Of a DNA stretch of 64,000 bases, positions 1 to 10,026 are shown piece by piece. The stretch is taken from contig NC_007677.1 in assembly GCF_000013045.1 (NCBI RefSeq), forward strand, positions 1,054,001 to 1,118,000. The letters run 5' to 3'. A program made the position numbers and the translations under genes. Under the pieces are notes generated by a model that saw nothing but the letters and a program-made list of their open reading frames with translations, did not search any database and had not been told where the DNA came from. The first letter of the stretch is position 1. Each line of letters starts with the position of its first letter. The DNA comes from Salinibacter ruber DSM 13855 (lineage in GTDB: Bacteria > Bacteroidota > Rhodothermia > Rhodothermales > Salinibacteraceae).

Positions 1-199
1 CGCCCACGCGCCGGTTCCTGGGAGGGGCGCCGGACCCCTTTTACGCCGCTCACGCCCGAACACAAGACTGAGGTGCCGGTGCTCAGGCGCGTGCGCCGGA
101 AGGGGCCGGGAAGCGGTCACGGTAGGGGCAGGCCGTCTCCGCCCCAGCCCTTCGAGGGGCCTCGGCCCAGGGGGGCGGCGTTCCGGTCGGTCGGCGGCT

Positions 200-2272
200 C
201 TACAGCGTCGCCTCCTCCGACGGATGCCCGTCCCCGCTGTACTCCTGTGGCACCTCCTCCGGCGCGGAGTGGCCTGCGGAGGCCGACTGGCCTGACGGGG
301 CGGGCTGGCCTGTTGAAGGCGACGAGCCTGCCCCCGCCTCGATCCGGAACTGCTGAACCGTCTCCTCCAGCTCGGTGCTGAGCCGCTCCAGCCGGTCGGC
401 GGTGTCGGACACCTCCGTCACCCCGGCCGCCGACTCCTGGGCCGCCGTCGAGATCGACTGGACGCTCCGGGCAATCTCCTCGCTGGTGGTGGACTGCTCT
501 TCGGAGGCCGCCGCAATCTCGTCGGTCATCTGCTCGACCCGGCTGATCGAGCCGACAATCTCGTCCAGCACGGCGCTGGCCTCGCGGGAGAGCTCGATCC
601 CCTCCTCCGCGTTGGCGCTGCTTTGGCGGGCCGCCTCCACCGCCTCCTGGATTTCGGTCTGGACCTCGCCGATGATCTCGGCAATCTCGGTGGTGGCCTG
701 GTCGGTCTCCTCCGCCAGCTGGCGCACCTCCTCGGCCACGACCCCGAAGCCCTGGCCGGTGTCGCCCGATCCGGACTCGCTGCCGGCCCGGGAGGCCTCG
801 ATCGCCGCGTTGAGGGCCAGCAGGTTGGTCTGGCCGGCGATGTCGTCGATCGTCTCGACGACCTGGCTGATCTCCTCGCTGGAGGCCTGGAGGCGCTCGA
901 TGGTCTCGGCGGTGCCCTGGACCTCCGCGGCGATCTCCTCCATCTTGCCGGTCGCCTCGGCGACGACCTGTTGGCCCTCCTGGGCCTGCTGGCTGCCGTC
1001 CCCGGCGGCCTCGGCGACCTGCTGGACGCTGCGGGCGTTTTCCCCGATCGTCTGGTTGAGCTCTTCGACGGCGGCGGCCACCTCCTCGGCCTGGGCGGAC
1101 TGCTCCTCCGCAGACGCGGCCATCTGCTCGGAGGAGGCACTGATCTGCTCGGTCGCCGAGGCGGTCGAGCCGGCCGCCTCCCGGACCCGCCCGACGATGG
1201 AGCGGAGGCCGGCGACCGCCTCGTTGAAGCCCTCAAACAAGCGACCGATCGCGCCCTCCCGGCCGGTGGGGAGGCGAACGGTCAGGTCCCCGTCGGCAAA
1301 GCGGCCGATCGCCTCCAGCATCGTGTCGACGCTCTCCTGGAGGCGCTCCTTCTGCTGCTCGGACTCCCGGACGGCCTCCTCCACGCGGCGCTCGACGGAG
1401 GCCTTCTCGTCTTCGAGTGCCTCCATGGCCTCGGCGATCTGGCGCTGCTGCTGGTTGAACGCCTCGGCGACCGCGGTAATCTCGCGGGCCCCCTCGACCG
1501 AGACGGTCACGTTCTCCTCCTCGCTGTCGGTCAGCTGGCGGGCGAAGGACCGGAGCGGGTTGGTGACCCGGCTGCGCAGGACGTAGAGGATCGCCGCGAT
1601 CCCCGCCGCCAGGAGGATGAAGATGCCGACCATGGCCCACCGGACGGTTGCCGACCAGCTTTGGTTCGACGCGACCCTCTGCGCGGCCTGCTCCTCGATG
1701 GTTCGTCGAAACTGCTGCGTCGGTTTCATAATCGTCTCCTTCGCCGCCGCGTATTCTTCGCCAAACATCAGCTGCTGGGCCTTGTCGCGCTTCTCCTCGG
1801 CGGTAAGGGCCTGATCTGCCGCGGTCAGAGTGGCCTCCGCGACCGCACTGGGCATCTCCGATTCCGGTACGCCTTTGGCCTCCAGGACGAGGCGCATCGC
1901 CTGCATCTCGGTTTTCACGAGTGCATCGGACGCTTTCTTTGCCTCTTTTAGGAACTGAAGCGCCTCGTCCGATGCTCCCTTCAACTCCAACTCGTTGACG
2001 GCCATCTTGCGGCGCTGGGTCTCCTGGACCTCCGTCCAGTACTTATCGAGATGCTTCGGGTCGCCGGTCACCGCAAACAAGCGAGCCTGACGGGTTAGGT
2101 AGTCGGAGGCATTCGCGACCTGCTGGCCAAGATTCTGAAAGTCGTATTGTCGTTCGTACGACGACTTGAGGGCCTCGGCGGAGCGGGAGTTGACGTAAAG
2201 TCCCGCGCCGAGAACGAGCAGGAGTATCGTGAGGGTGACCGCGGCCCGGCGGGTGATCTTGGAAAGCTGCAT
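200..2272 (-). CDS. Methyl-accepting chemotaxis protein (transmembrane chemoreceptor)
   Basis: Chemoreceptor of about 690 residues that would relay a periplasmic signal to the CheA/CheW array. A membrane segment lies at the N-terminus (residues 6-28), a helical periplasmic domain of about 175 residues follows, then a second membrane segment near 205-227, a HAMP linker and a long coiled-coil signalling domain. The hairpin core is recognisable from IAGQTNLLALNAAIEASRAG and GFGVVAEEVRQLAEE. Between these two blocks (about residues 493-508) there is an extra Ser/Gly/Asp-rich stretch not found in standard MCP tips. The tail is Ser/Gly/Pro-rich and has no CheR/CheB tethering pentapeptide. The start MQLSKITRR at 2272 puts charged residues just before the first membrane segment; an ATG 21 bases upstream (2293) is also open. 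No che genes are adjacent. Confidence 0.93.
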   Translation of the reverse strand: MQLSKITRRAAVTLTILLLVLGAGLYVNSRSAEALKSSYERQYDFQNLGQQVANASDYLTRQARLFAVTGDPKHLDKYWTEVQETQRRKMAVNELELKGASDEALQFLKEAKKASDALVKTEMQAMRLVLEAKGVPESEMPSAVAEATLTAADQALTAEEKRDKAQQLMFGEEYAAAKETIMKPTQQFRRTIEEQAAQRVASNQSWSATVRWAMVGIFILLAAGIAAILYVLRSRVTNPLRSFARQLTDSEEENVTVSVEGAREITAVAEAFNQQQRQIAEAMEALEDEKASVERRVEEAVRESEQQKERLQESVDTMLEAIGRFADGDLTVRLPTGREGAIGRLFEGFNEAVAGLRSIVGRVREAAGSTASATEQISASSEQMAASAEEQSAQAEEVAAAVEELNQTIGENARSVQQVAEAAGDGSQQAQEGQQVVAEATGKMEEIAAEVQGTAETIERLQASSEEISQVVETIDDIAGQTNLLALNAAIEASRAGSESGSGDTGQGFGVVAEEVRQLAEETDQATTEIAEIIGEVQTEIQEAVEAARQSSANAEEGIELSREASAVLDEIVGSISRVEQMTDEIAAASEEQSTTSEEIARSVQSISTAAQESAAGVTEVSDTADRLERLSTELEETVQQFRIEAGAGSSPSTGQPAPSGQSASAGHSAPEEVPQEYSGDGHPSEEATL

Positions 2273-2294
2273 GGACGTCCGGGAAAGATGCATT

Positions 2295-2339
2295 CTTGAG
2301 TGTGCACGATTCAGTTGTTCGAGTTATCGCGCACTCAAG
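2295..2339 (-). other. Inverted repeat in the leader of the chemoreceptor gene
   Basis: Arms CTTGAGTG / CACTCAAG match perfectly over 8 bases and continue imperfectly into GCGCGAT / ATCGTGCA, with about 15 bases of loop. It sits directly upstream of the chemoreceptor start on the transcribed strand, so it could be a leader hairpin or an operator palindrome. The rest of 2340-2662 shows no gene. Confidence 0.4.
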
Positions 2340-2662
2340 GCTGCCTTTTAAGGCGGTCTTTCCGTAGACTCCGTTAGGGAGTAATCGACGGGGCCATGGG
2401 TCTAAGCCCGGGCGGGTCGAGAAGAGCAGGGACCCCAGGCCTGTTTGGCTCAGTCTAGGGCCAGTCGCGCACAGGACGGTGCCTCCAAAAGCGATGCGCT
2501 TAGGGACGCCGGGGACACGAAGGCCCGCTGGAGACCACAGACGAGACGGGGCGTCCAGGCGGATCCGGCGGGCCAGAAGACAAGCGGTAACTGGAGAGGG
2601 CCCCGGAAGAGCGTCGTGCGGGCGAAGAAGGCCGCTCGGTGCCGGGGCCCTGCGGCGATGCG

Positions 2663-5600
2663 CTACGTCGGCCCGGGGAGCCGCACTGTGAAGTGGCTTC
2701 CCTCGCCCTTCTCGGTGTCCACGTCGATGGACCCGCCCATCTGGTCGACGGCCTTCTTGGTGACGGTCAGGCCGAGCCCGGTGCCCTCGTACTCCCGTGC
2801 CAGGCCCTCCGACTCCTGACGGAACGGATCGAAGAGGGTCTCGACCACCCCCGGATCCATGCCAATGCCGGTGTCTTCGACGTCGAGGACGGCGGCTTTC
2901 CCCTCGCGGGCGACCCGAATCCGCACCTCCCCGGCATCGGTGTACTTGATCGCATTGGAGACGAGATTTTGCAGCACGATCTGCACGCCCCCCTCATCCG
3001 CCTCGGCCCACACGGGGGCCTCTCCGGCGTCCACCCGCAGGCGCAGTCCCTTGCCCTTGGCTTTCGGGCGAAGCTCCTCGGCAATGGTTTCCGCCTGCGC
3101 GGCAACGTCCACCGCCGTGCTCTCCAGCTGCATCTGCCCCGCCTCCAGTTTGGACAGGTTGAGGACCCCATCGAGCGTGTTCAAAAGCCGGCGGCCGCTT
3201 TTTCCGATGAGGTTCGCGAAACGGAGGGCGGCCCCCTCCGCGTCCTGCGTCTCCTCCCCAATGGCGTCGGCGAAGCCGATAATCGACGTCAGTGGCGTGC
3301 GGATCTCGTGGCTCATGTTCGCGAGCATGGCGGACTTGGCCCGGCTGGCGGCCTCCGCCTCCGCCCGGGCCGTCTCGGCCTCCTCTTTTGCCTCGCGGAG
3401 CGCGCCCTCCCGGTCCAGGCGGCCCAGAACGAGGGCCGCGTAGCTGCTCAAAATCTCCAGCAGGCGAAGGTTGAAGGGATCGAAGCCTCCGCCCTCCGTC
3501 TTGCCGACGACCACGACGCCACGGTCCCCGATCGGCACGGCCGCCGCGGAGCGCAGCCTCCCGTACTCGATGTCGTTGTCGAGCCCGCCTACGTCTTCGA
3601 CGATGACCGTGTCCCCGGTCTGGAGGGCCCGTGCCGAAAGGCTGTCTCCGCTTTTCGGTTGTGGCTCGGGGGAGGGGACGGAAGGGCCTGCGATCGTCGT
3701 CCGCGCCGGATGGATGGTGTCGCCGTCTACGAATCCCGTGTTGCGGAGCGGGTAGTCGAAGATGCTCCCAAGAAGCTCGTGGATGCGATCGGAGACCTCG
3801 TCGGGGCCTTCGGTCGTGAGCACCCGGCGCGTGGCCCTGTACAGGGCCTCGATCTTGTCCTGTCGTTCGTGGAGGGCCTGCTCCCGCTTCTTCCGCTCGG
3901 TGATATCGATTCCGAAGGCTGCGACATGGGTCACTTCCCCCTCAACGTCGGTGATGGGCTTGTGCGTCCGTAGGAAGTGCCGAACCCCATCCGGCGTGTC
4001 CATCCGCTCCTCGAACTGAGTGGTTCGCTGCTCCTCGGCGGCCGTCCGGATCGCTTGATCTCGGCGGCGCCCAAGCTCCGGGTCCATGCCTCGTTTCCGG
4101 CAGTACTCCAGGTTCGTATGGCCGATGATCCACTCCCTCAGCTCTGGATCCGCGATGCTCTGCTTGTTGACAAATTCGTACCGGCCATCGGGCTTGAACA
4201 CCGCGAGGTCCTTTACGGCCTTCTCCAGGATCTGCTCGTAGTATTGCTTTGTGCTCCGCAGCTCCCGCTCGTCTTCTTTGCGGGCGGTGATGTCACGGAC
4301 GACGCAGACGATGCTCCCGTCTTCGAGGACCGTTAGGGTCAGCTCCTGCGGAAACGACGACCCGTCCTCCCGCACCCCCCGGGCCTCTCCCCGCCAGTCT
4401 CCGGTCTCCTCCAATGCCGCCATCGCCTCCGCTTCCAGGCGCTGCTGCTCCGCCTCCTCGTAGCAGGCCGTCCAGGACCGTCCCACGAGAGCCCCCGGCG
4501 TGTCGTATCCGTAGATGCTCGCGTGGGCCTGGTTGACGTACTGGTAGGTGCCCGCCTCGTCGAGGATTGCGATTCCGTCGCTCGCGACCTCCATGGCACT
4601 GGACCGATGCCGGAGGGCCCGCTCCTTCTGCCGGCGGTCGGTCATGTCCCGAACCGTGCACACGAGCCGGCCCTCGCTCACGACCGTTAGGGACAGGGCC
4701 GCGGGGAAGGTCGTCCCGTCGGGACGGCTGCCGGTGACCTCTCCCTGCCACTGGCCCTCCTCCTCCAGGATGGGGAAGACCTCTTCTTCAAGGCGGGCCA
4801 CCTCGTCGTCGGCGTAGAGCCGTCGCCAGGATGCCCCGAGCAGCACCTCCGCGCTTTCGAACCCGTACATGTCCGCGTGGGTCTCGTCGACGTAGACGTA
4901 CCGGCCGTCTTCCAGAACCGCAATGCCGTCGGCGGCTTCCTCGATCGCTCGCAGCGACGACTCGATTGTGCGTCGGCGTTTCTCCTGCTCGGTGATGTCC
5001 CGGAAGATGCCCACTGCGATCTGCCGCCCCCCGACCTCCACGGTTGCCGCGCTGATCTCGACCGGCACGTTTTCACCGTCGTCGGTCTGGACGTAAATGG
5101 AAGAGCCGTCCTCGAAATGCCGGACGGTCTCCTCTGCGCCCGACCGGCAGCACGCCTGAAACAGACGCCGGTACCGACCGGCCTCCCCGTCGGGATGCAG
5201 GTCCGTCTGGTGCCGTCCGGCGATCTTCTCCTCACTGGCCCCGATAAGCTCGGCGGCCTTCTGGTTGACTTCGACGAGACGGCCCGTGTCGATGTCGGCC
5301 AGAATTACCGGATCGGGCGCCGCCTCCAGGAGCAGCTCGTATTTGTCCCGGATCGCGTCGGTCTTCTGCTCCCGGCGGTCCTGCTCCAAAACGCGCCCGA
5401 TCGACTGGGCAAGCAGCTCCAGGGCCGCCTCATCGCCTGGCCCCAGCGGCGCGGAGCGCGGCTCCCGGCTCCCAAAGCACACCGTGCCGTAGACCCGGCC
5501 CTCGACGATGATTTTGGTGCCGAGATAGCAGGACAGGTCGTACGTTTGGTAGGCCGGGTCCGTCGTCCAGCCCTGCTCCTCTGCATTCTCGATCGAGAGG

Positions 5601-5821
5601 GCCTCGCTTTGGGTGATCAACTCTCGGCAGTAGGTGTCCGGCAGGTCGGCCTCTGCGCCCCTCTGGAGCTTCGGATGCGCCCCGACCGCCGCGACGGTCC
5701 GGTGGGTCGACTCCGCCAGGTCAATTTGGGCAAGAAAGCCGACCTCGACCCCAAACCGGTCGACCCCTGCCTGCAGGAGAGCCCGAACCCGTTGCCTCGA
5801 CGACAGGCCGTCGGTGCCCAT
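2663..5821 (-). CDS. Multi-domain GAF/PAS sensor histidine kinase
   Basis: Soluble sensor kinase of about 1052 residues. Domains in order: N-terminal GAF (about 5-150, containing CREL and SCYLGTKI), four PAS domains (about 155-640, each with NQ/N-type PAS cores and linkers ending in DITER, DMTDR or DITAR), a second GAF (about 645-790, KIEALYRATRRVL), then HisKA with the phospho-acceptor His838 in ANMSHEIRTPL, and HATPase_c ending FTVRLPGPT. No membrane segment is visible, so it is probably cytoplasmic. The chosen start MGTDGLSSRQRVR begins right at the GAF domain. The frame is open back to 6094, but that extension is poor in acidic residues and unlike the rest. There is no adjacent response regulator. 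Its C-terminal half is a close paralogue of the divergent kinase at 6926-9751. Confidence 0.9.
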   Translation of the reverse strand: MGTDGLSSRQRVRALLQAGVDRFGVEVGFLAQIDLAESTHRTVAAVGAHPKLQRGAEADLPDTYCRELITQSEALSIENAEEQGWTTDPAYQTYDLSCYLGTKIIVEGRVYGTVCFGSREPRSAPLGPGDEAALELLAQSIGRVLEQDRREQKTDAIRDKYELLLEAAPDPVILADIDTGRLVEVNQKAAELIGASEEKIAGRHQTDLHPDGEAGRYRRLFQACCRSGAEETVRHFEDGSSIYVQTDDGENVPVEISAATVEVGGRQIAVGIFRDITEQEKRRRTIESSLRAIEEAADGIAVLEDGRYVYVDETHADMYGFESAEVLLGASWRRLYADDEVARLEEEVFPILEEEGQWQGEVTGSRPDGTTFPAALSLTVVSEGRLVCTVRDMTDRRQKERALRHRSSAMEVASDGIAILDEAGTYQYVNQAHASIYGYDTPGALVGRSWTACYEEAEQQRLEAEAMAALEETGDWRGEARGVREDGSSFPQELTLTVLEDGSIVCVVRDITARKEDERELRSTKQYYEQILEKAVKDLAVFKPDGRYEFVNKQSIADPELREWIIGHTNLEYCRKRGMDPELGRRRDQAIRTAAEEQRTTQFEERMDTPDGVRHFLRTHKPITDVEGEVTHVAAFGIDITERKKREQALHERQDKIEALYRATRRVLTTEGPDEVSDRIHELLGSIFDYPLRNTGFVDGDTIHPARTTIAGPSVPSPEPQPKSGDSLSARALQTGDTVIVEDVGGLDNDIEYGRLRSAAAVPIGDRGVVVVGKTEGGGFDPFNLRLLEILSSYAALVLGRLDREGALREAKEEAETARAEAEAASRAKSAMLANMSHEIRTPLTSIIGFADAIGEETQDAEGAALRFANLIGKSGRRLLNTLDGVLNLSKLEAGQMQLESTAVDVAAQAETIAEELRPKAKGKGLRLRVDAGEAPVWAEADEGGVQIVLQNLVSNAIKYTDAGEVRIRVAREGKAAVLDVEDTGIGMDPGVVETLFDPFRQESEGLAREYEGTGLGLTVTKKAVDQMGGSIDVDTEKGEGSHFTVRLPGPT

Positions 5822-6925
5822 CGCCTGACGAATCCGCCTTCGAAACGAGGAGGCGAATTGACCGGCAGATGGGGGGATGTTCTCTGGAAAAGAGCCCTCG
5901 GTGGTGGTCTTCCCTGCGTCTCCGTCCGATGAGACCGCAGTCAGCGACCGAAGCAAGGAAGGACCTGTGGGTAGGAAGGAATCCGGAGAAGCCCTCCAGG
6001 GGACAGGTGAGAACCGGTGGGTGGAAGGGGTAGGGTCCCGTGCGTGACTCATGGGCCCGTGTGAGCAGATAAGCGGAGAGTGCGTACAGGGCATCTGTTC
6101 AGGCCGTGTGCATCCCCCAAGAGATACACAGTCGTCGCGGCGCGCCCTGCGTCATCGCGAACGATCGGCGCAGGGTAAGCCGCTCGTACTTATCTTTTAG
6201 ACAATCAGATCGGAAAAATGTTTTCCTATAACTACGGATAGAATCCACTCGAACACGCCCCGATGGCAATCTTCGCCTCCGCCAATGCCCGGGCCGGTGG
6301 GCCCGTCGGCCTGGGGGCAGTCCCAAGGGACAATCTTCTCGTTGTATGCAGCAAATACCATGCGCGTCGCTGTGACTGCGGGACGTCTGTCGTCGTTTCC
6401 GGCCGCTTCGGTTCGTTCCCCGACGCAACGACTCGTCTGAGAGATCGTCTGGGGGACCGGATCGGTGTCCTCCAGACGTGTGGATGCACCGGCCCCGATG
6501 CCCAGAAAGCGTCGTAGTGGCGTAATCGGAGGCCCGGTGATTTGGAATGAGTCCTCCCGGAACGGTCCTGAGCGCGAGGCACGCAATGGTTGCGTACAGG
6601 GGGCCGTTCTGCGACAATGCGCCGTGCGACAGGGAAGAGGGCCGGGCATCTTGCCGCGGGTGGGGCCCCGTCAGCGTCCCCGATGGCATAGGGTTTGACG
6701 CCTATACAGAGACCAGTGCAGGCGTAGATCTCTGGGTGGGTTCCACCGACGAGCGCAGTCAACAGGTGTTGCTGTCGGTGCGGATCGTCCGTCGGCATCC
6801 CGACCCGATCGTCCGTGGACGGCCCCCTCGGCCCGCTGCGCTCTGAGGATTGCATTCGACGGCCGCGTTCAGATCCTCCGTGGCAGTGCGCGAAGCCACT
6901 GTTTCTGAAAGACGCTTCCCAGTTC
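5822..6925. other. About 1.1 kb between divergent kinases without a convincing gene
   Basis: Both large kinases read outward from this stretch. Open frames exist on both strands, but their translations are rich in Arg/Pro/Cys and poor in Asp/Glu, unlike real genes in this genome. An AT-rich patch at about 6188-6240 is the most promoter-like part and could serve the minus-strand kinase. No RNA gene or repeat was recognised. Confidence 0.5.
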
Positions 6926-9751
6926 ATGAATCTGTTTCACGCCCTCGATCCGACGCACGTGACATACCTACTTGTCTTTGGAGCTGGAGCAGTAGGGGGA
7001 CTACTCGGCCTCATGGCCTTCGGATTCCTGGGACGCCCGGCAGAGACCCGGCGGCGTGAGGCGGCCTCGGACGGACCGCAAGCGGCGCGGAATGCCCGCC
7101 TGGAGGCCCTCACCGAAACCATGCCCGGCGTGCCCTACGAATTTCGGGTCGGGCCGGACGGCGAGCAGTCCATTGCATTCATCGGAGACGGGGCCACCGA
7201 GCTTCTGGGGCTCGCCCCCGAGTCGGATGGGTTCTACGAACGATTTGTGGAGCACATTCCGGAGAGCCACCGGGGGGCGTTTCTTCGGTCGGTGGAGGAG
7301 GCGGTCACGACGCGTTCGCACTGGCGACACGAGGTTCCGTTTGATCGGCCCGATGGGGAGCGCATCTGGCTCCTCGGCTCCGCAGAACCGGATCCCCAGG
7401 AGAAAGGAGCGTTGTTTCGGGGACTTCTCCTCAACATCACGGAGCGGATCGAAGAGGAGCGTCGCCGCGAGCAAGTCATCCGACGTGTCACCGACGCGAT
7501 CGTCGAGGTGGATGCCGAGTGGTGCTTCACGCTCGTCAATGACCAGGCCGAAGCGCTCTACGGAATGAAGGAAGAACACCTACTCGGGAGGACCCTCTGG
7601 GACGTATTTCCCCGGACGAAAGGGACCCGTTTCGAGGAGGAATACCGGCGGGTGATGCGGTCCCGTGAGCCCGTTCGGTTCGAAGAGCGCTTTGGGGGAA
7701 TGGGCACATGGTTCGACATTCAGGTCTATCCAAATCCGGACGGGGGCCTGGCCTTCTACTTCGACGACGTCACGAAGCGGAAAGAACGGGAAGAACAGCT
7801 TCGGGAGCGGGAGGAATTGCTCCGGTCGATCACCGAAAACGTCTCGGAGGGCATCTACCGGTCGACTCCGGAGGAGGGAATCGTATACGCCAATTCCGCC
7901 TTCGTCGAGATGTTTGGGTACGAGAGTCGCGACGAGCTACGGGCGGCCGACCCGTCAACGTTCTACGCCGATCCCGCCGAACGGGAGGCGCTCTATCGAC
8001 AGGAGGACGAGCAGGGCGGGCTCGACGGGGTCGAAGTGCAGTTCCAGCGGAACGACGGGTCGACATTCACGGGCCTGCTCAGTACTCAACAGGTCGATGC
8101 GCCGGACGGAAACCAGGTGTACAACGACGGTGCCGTCACCGACATCACCGAACGCAAGGGCCGAGAGCGACGGCTCGAACAGACCGAGACGCTGTTCCAG
8201 AACGCCCAGGACGCCCTTTTTCTCATCGACGTACGACAAAAAGACTCGGCGGCGTCATTCACGTACCGTCGAGTCAATCCCGTGTACGAGAGAAAATTTG
8301 GGTATACCGAAGAGGACGTTCGAGGGCGCTCTCCGGAAGAGGTGTTCGGGGCAGAAACCGCCGAATTTCTAGAAGAAAGGCTCCAGGCGTGCAAGCGTCG
8401 GCGCGAGCCGCTCGACTACGAGGAGAAGATTCCACTGGAGGAGGGGATGGCATACTTCAGAACCCGTCTTGCACCCGTGATCGTCGACGGGGAGGTGAAG
8501 CAGATCGTGGGAACCCCTCGCGACATCACCCAGCGCAAGCGGCGGGAGCAGATGCTCAAGAGTCGCCGGCGAAAAATTGAGGCGCTCTACCGGGCGACCA
8601 GCGGGCTCCTTTCCGTTGAGACCCGGGATGCCGTTCCGGGCCGCATCGCCGAGGTTTTGCAGGAGGTGTTCGACTTTCCGCTCCGGCACGTTGGCCTGGT
8701 TGAGGGCGAGATGCTCGTTCCCAAGGAGACGGTGGGGGAGGACCTCTCACGCATGCCGGAGCCGAAGGCCCAGCCCCTGAGCGAAGACCTCGTGGCGACC
8801 CGGGCGATTCAGGCGGGAGAGGCCGTCGTGGTCGAATCGACCGGCGGCCTGGAAAACGATCTTGACTACGGCACGCTCTCCACCCTGGCGGGCATACCGA
8901 TCGGGGGGCACGGGGCGGTGGTCGTCGGGAAGGAGGCCGGCACCTTCGACGCGCTGGACCTGCGCCTTCTGGAGGTGCTCGGGGGCTATGGGACACTGGT
9001 GCTCGGCCGGCTCGAACGGGAAGAACGGCTCGTCCAGGCCCGCGAGGAGGCCGAGGAGGCCGCCCAGCTCAAGTCGGCAATGCTCGCCAACATGAGCCAC
9101 GAGGTCCGCACCCCCCTCATGTCGATGATCGGGTCGGCGGACCTGCTCCGGGAAGACCTGGAGGAGGCGGGCCTGGAGGGGGAGCCCGCCGACATGGCCG
9201 AGCAAATCTTCCGGAGTGGGCAGCGCCTGCGGGAAACGCTCGACTCGGTGCTTGAGCTCTCCCGGCTTGAAAGCGGGGCCTACACCCTTGACGACGACTC
9301 CGCCTACCTGGACGTGGTCGTCCGGGAAGTGGCCCAGGAGCTGAACCTGAGGGCCCACGAGAAGGGGATTCAGCTGGAGGTCGGCAGCCCGGGGGCGTCG
9401 GTCGAGGCGGGGCTGGACGAGACGGCCGTGCGCCGGATTGTGAGGAACCTCGTCGAGAACGCCATCAAGTTCACGCCGGAGGGGGGCAAGGTGCAGGTGC
9501 GGGTCGAGCCCGAAGACGAGGAAACGGCCCTGCTGGCGGTCGAGGACACGGGCGTCGGGATCGCGGAGGAGGCCCGAGAGGACATCTTCGACGCGTTCAA
9601 GCAGGAGTCCGAGGGGCTGGGTCGGGAATACGAGGGGAGTGGGCTTGGCCTGTCGATTGTCGACCGGCTGACGACCATGCTAGGCGGGACCATTGAGGTC
9701 GAGAGCGAGAAGGGCACCGGGACCCGGTTTGCCGTACGGCTTCCCCGATAG
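6926..9751 (+). CDS. Membrane-anchored multi-PAS/GAF sensor histidine kinase
   Basis: Kinase of 941 residues. One membrane segment (about 12-34, YLLVFGAGAVGGLLGLMAFG) is followed by four PAS domains (about 57-165, 178-290, 295-410, 415-540), a GAF domain (about 550-690, KIEALYRATSGLLS), HisKA with His725 in ANMSHEVRTPL, and HATPase_c with the N box NLVENAIKF and G box EGSGLGLSIV. It ends FAVRLPR. The start MNLFHALDPTHVTY at 6926 places the membrane segment at the N-terminus; the frame is open to 6815, but the extra residues are not membrane- or domain-like. It is an orphan kinase, with no receiver protein beside it in operon arrangement, although the next plus-strand gene carries a receiver. 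Confidence 0.9.
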   Translation: MNLFHALDPTHVTYLLVFGAGAVGGLLGLMAFGFLGRPAETRRREAASDGPQAARNARLEALTETMPGVPYEFRVGPDGEQSIAFIGDGATELLGLAPESDGFYERFVEHIPESHRGAFLRSVEEAVTTRSHWRHEVPFDRPDGERIWLLGSAEPDPQEKGALFRGLLLNITERIEEERRREQVIRRVTDAIVEVDAEWCFTLVNDQAEALYGMKEEHLLGRTLWDVFPRTKGTRFEEEYRRVMRSREPVRFEERFGGMGTWFDIQVYPNPDGGLAFYFDDVTKRKEREEQLREREELLRSITENVSEGIYRSTPEEGIVYANSAFVEMFGYESRDELRAADPSTFYADPAEREALYRQEDEQGGLDGVEVQFQRNDGSTFTGLLSTQQVDAPDGNQVYNDGAVTDITERKGRERRLEQTETLFQNAQDALFLIDVRQKDSAASFTYRRVNPVYERKFGYTEEDVRGRSPEEVFGAETAEFLEERLQACKRRREPLDYEEKIPLEEGMAYFRTRLAPVIVDGEVKQIVGTPRDITQRKRREQMLKSRRRKIEALYRATSGLLSVETRDAVPGRIAEVLQEVFDFPLRHVGLVEGEMLVPKETVGEDLSRMPEPKAQPLSEDLVATRAIQAGEAVVVESTGGLENDLDYGTLSTLAGIPIGGHGAVVVGKEAGTFDALDLRLLEVLGGYGTLVLGRLEREERLVQAREEAEEAAQLKSAMLANMSHEVRTPLMSMIGSADLLREDLEEAGLEGEPADMAEQIFRSGQRLRETLDSVLELSRLESGAYTLDDDSAYLDVVVREVAQELNLRAHEKGIQLEVGSPGASVEAGLDETAVRRIVRNLVENAIKFTPEGGKVQVRVEPEDEETALLAVEDTGVGIAEEAREDIFDAFKQESEGLGREYEGSGLGLSIVDRLTTMLGGTIEVESEKGTGTRFAVRLPR

Positions 9752-10026
9752 GCCGGCGGCCCAAAGCGCGCCAAGATCTGTGTTGTGCACGTGCAGGCGT
9801 CGGGTGTGCGGACCCAGGGCACGGCCGATGCGCCCCGGCGGTTGGCGCCCCATACGCGTTCCGGAGAGCGCCCAAACGCTAGGATGTCACTTTGTGTTAC
9901 ATAAAAGTGAAGACGAGGTGCGCGCACATCTATCGTAGACTTTTTCGCCCCCAATGTGCTGTTTTTAAGTGCACAAATTAAGCTAAGTGCTACTCTAGCA
10001 GGCCGTTACTCAAGGCGTTTATTCTT
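9752..10026 (+). promoter_or_regulatory. AT-rich leader upstream of the receiver/HDOD gene
   Basis: The last 140 bases before the ATG at 10027 are clearly AT-richer than the surroundings. They contain a small inverted repeat, TGTGC (9955) / GCACA (9971). This is a plausible promoter/operator region; no individual -35/-10 pair could be chosen with confidence. Confidence 0.3.

Noticed and set aside
73-381. Plus-strand frame at the left edge.
   Set aside because: Pro/Arg/Ser-rich translation antisense to the chemoreceptor tail; the first 199 bases show no supported feature.
6099-6927. Minus-strand frames of about 150-230 codons between the divergent kinases.
   Set aside because: Low acidic content, many Cys/Arg/Pro, mutually overlapping in several frames; nothing like proteins of this genome.
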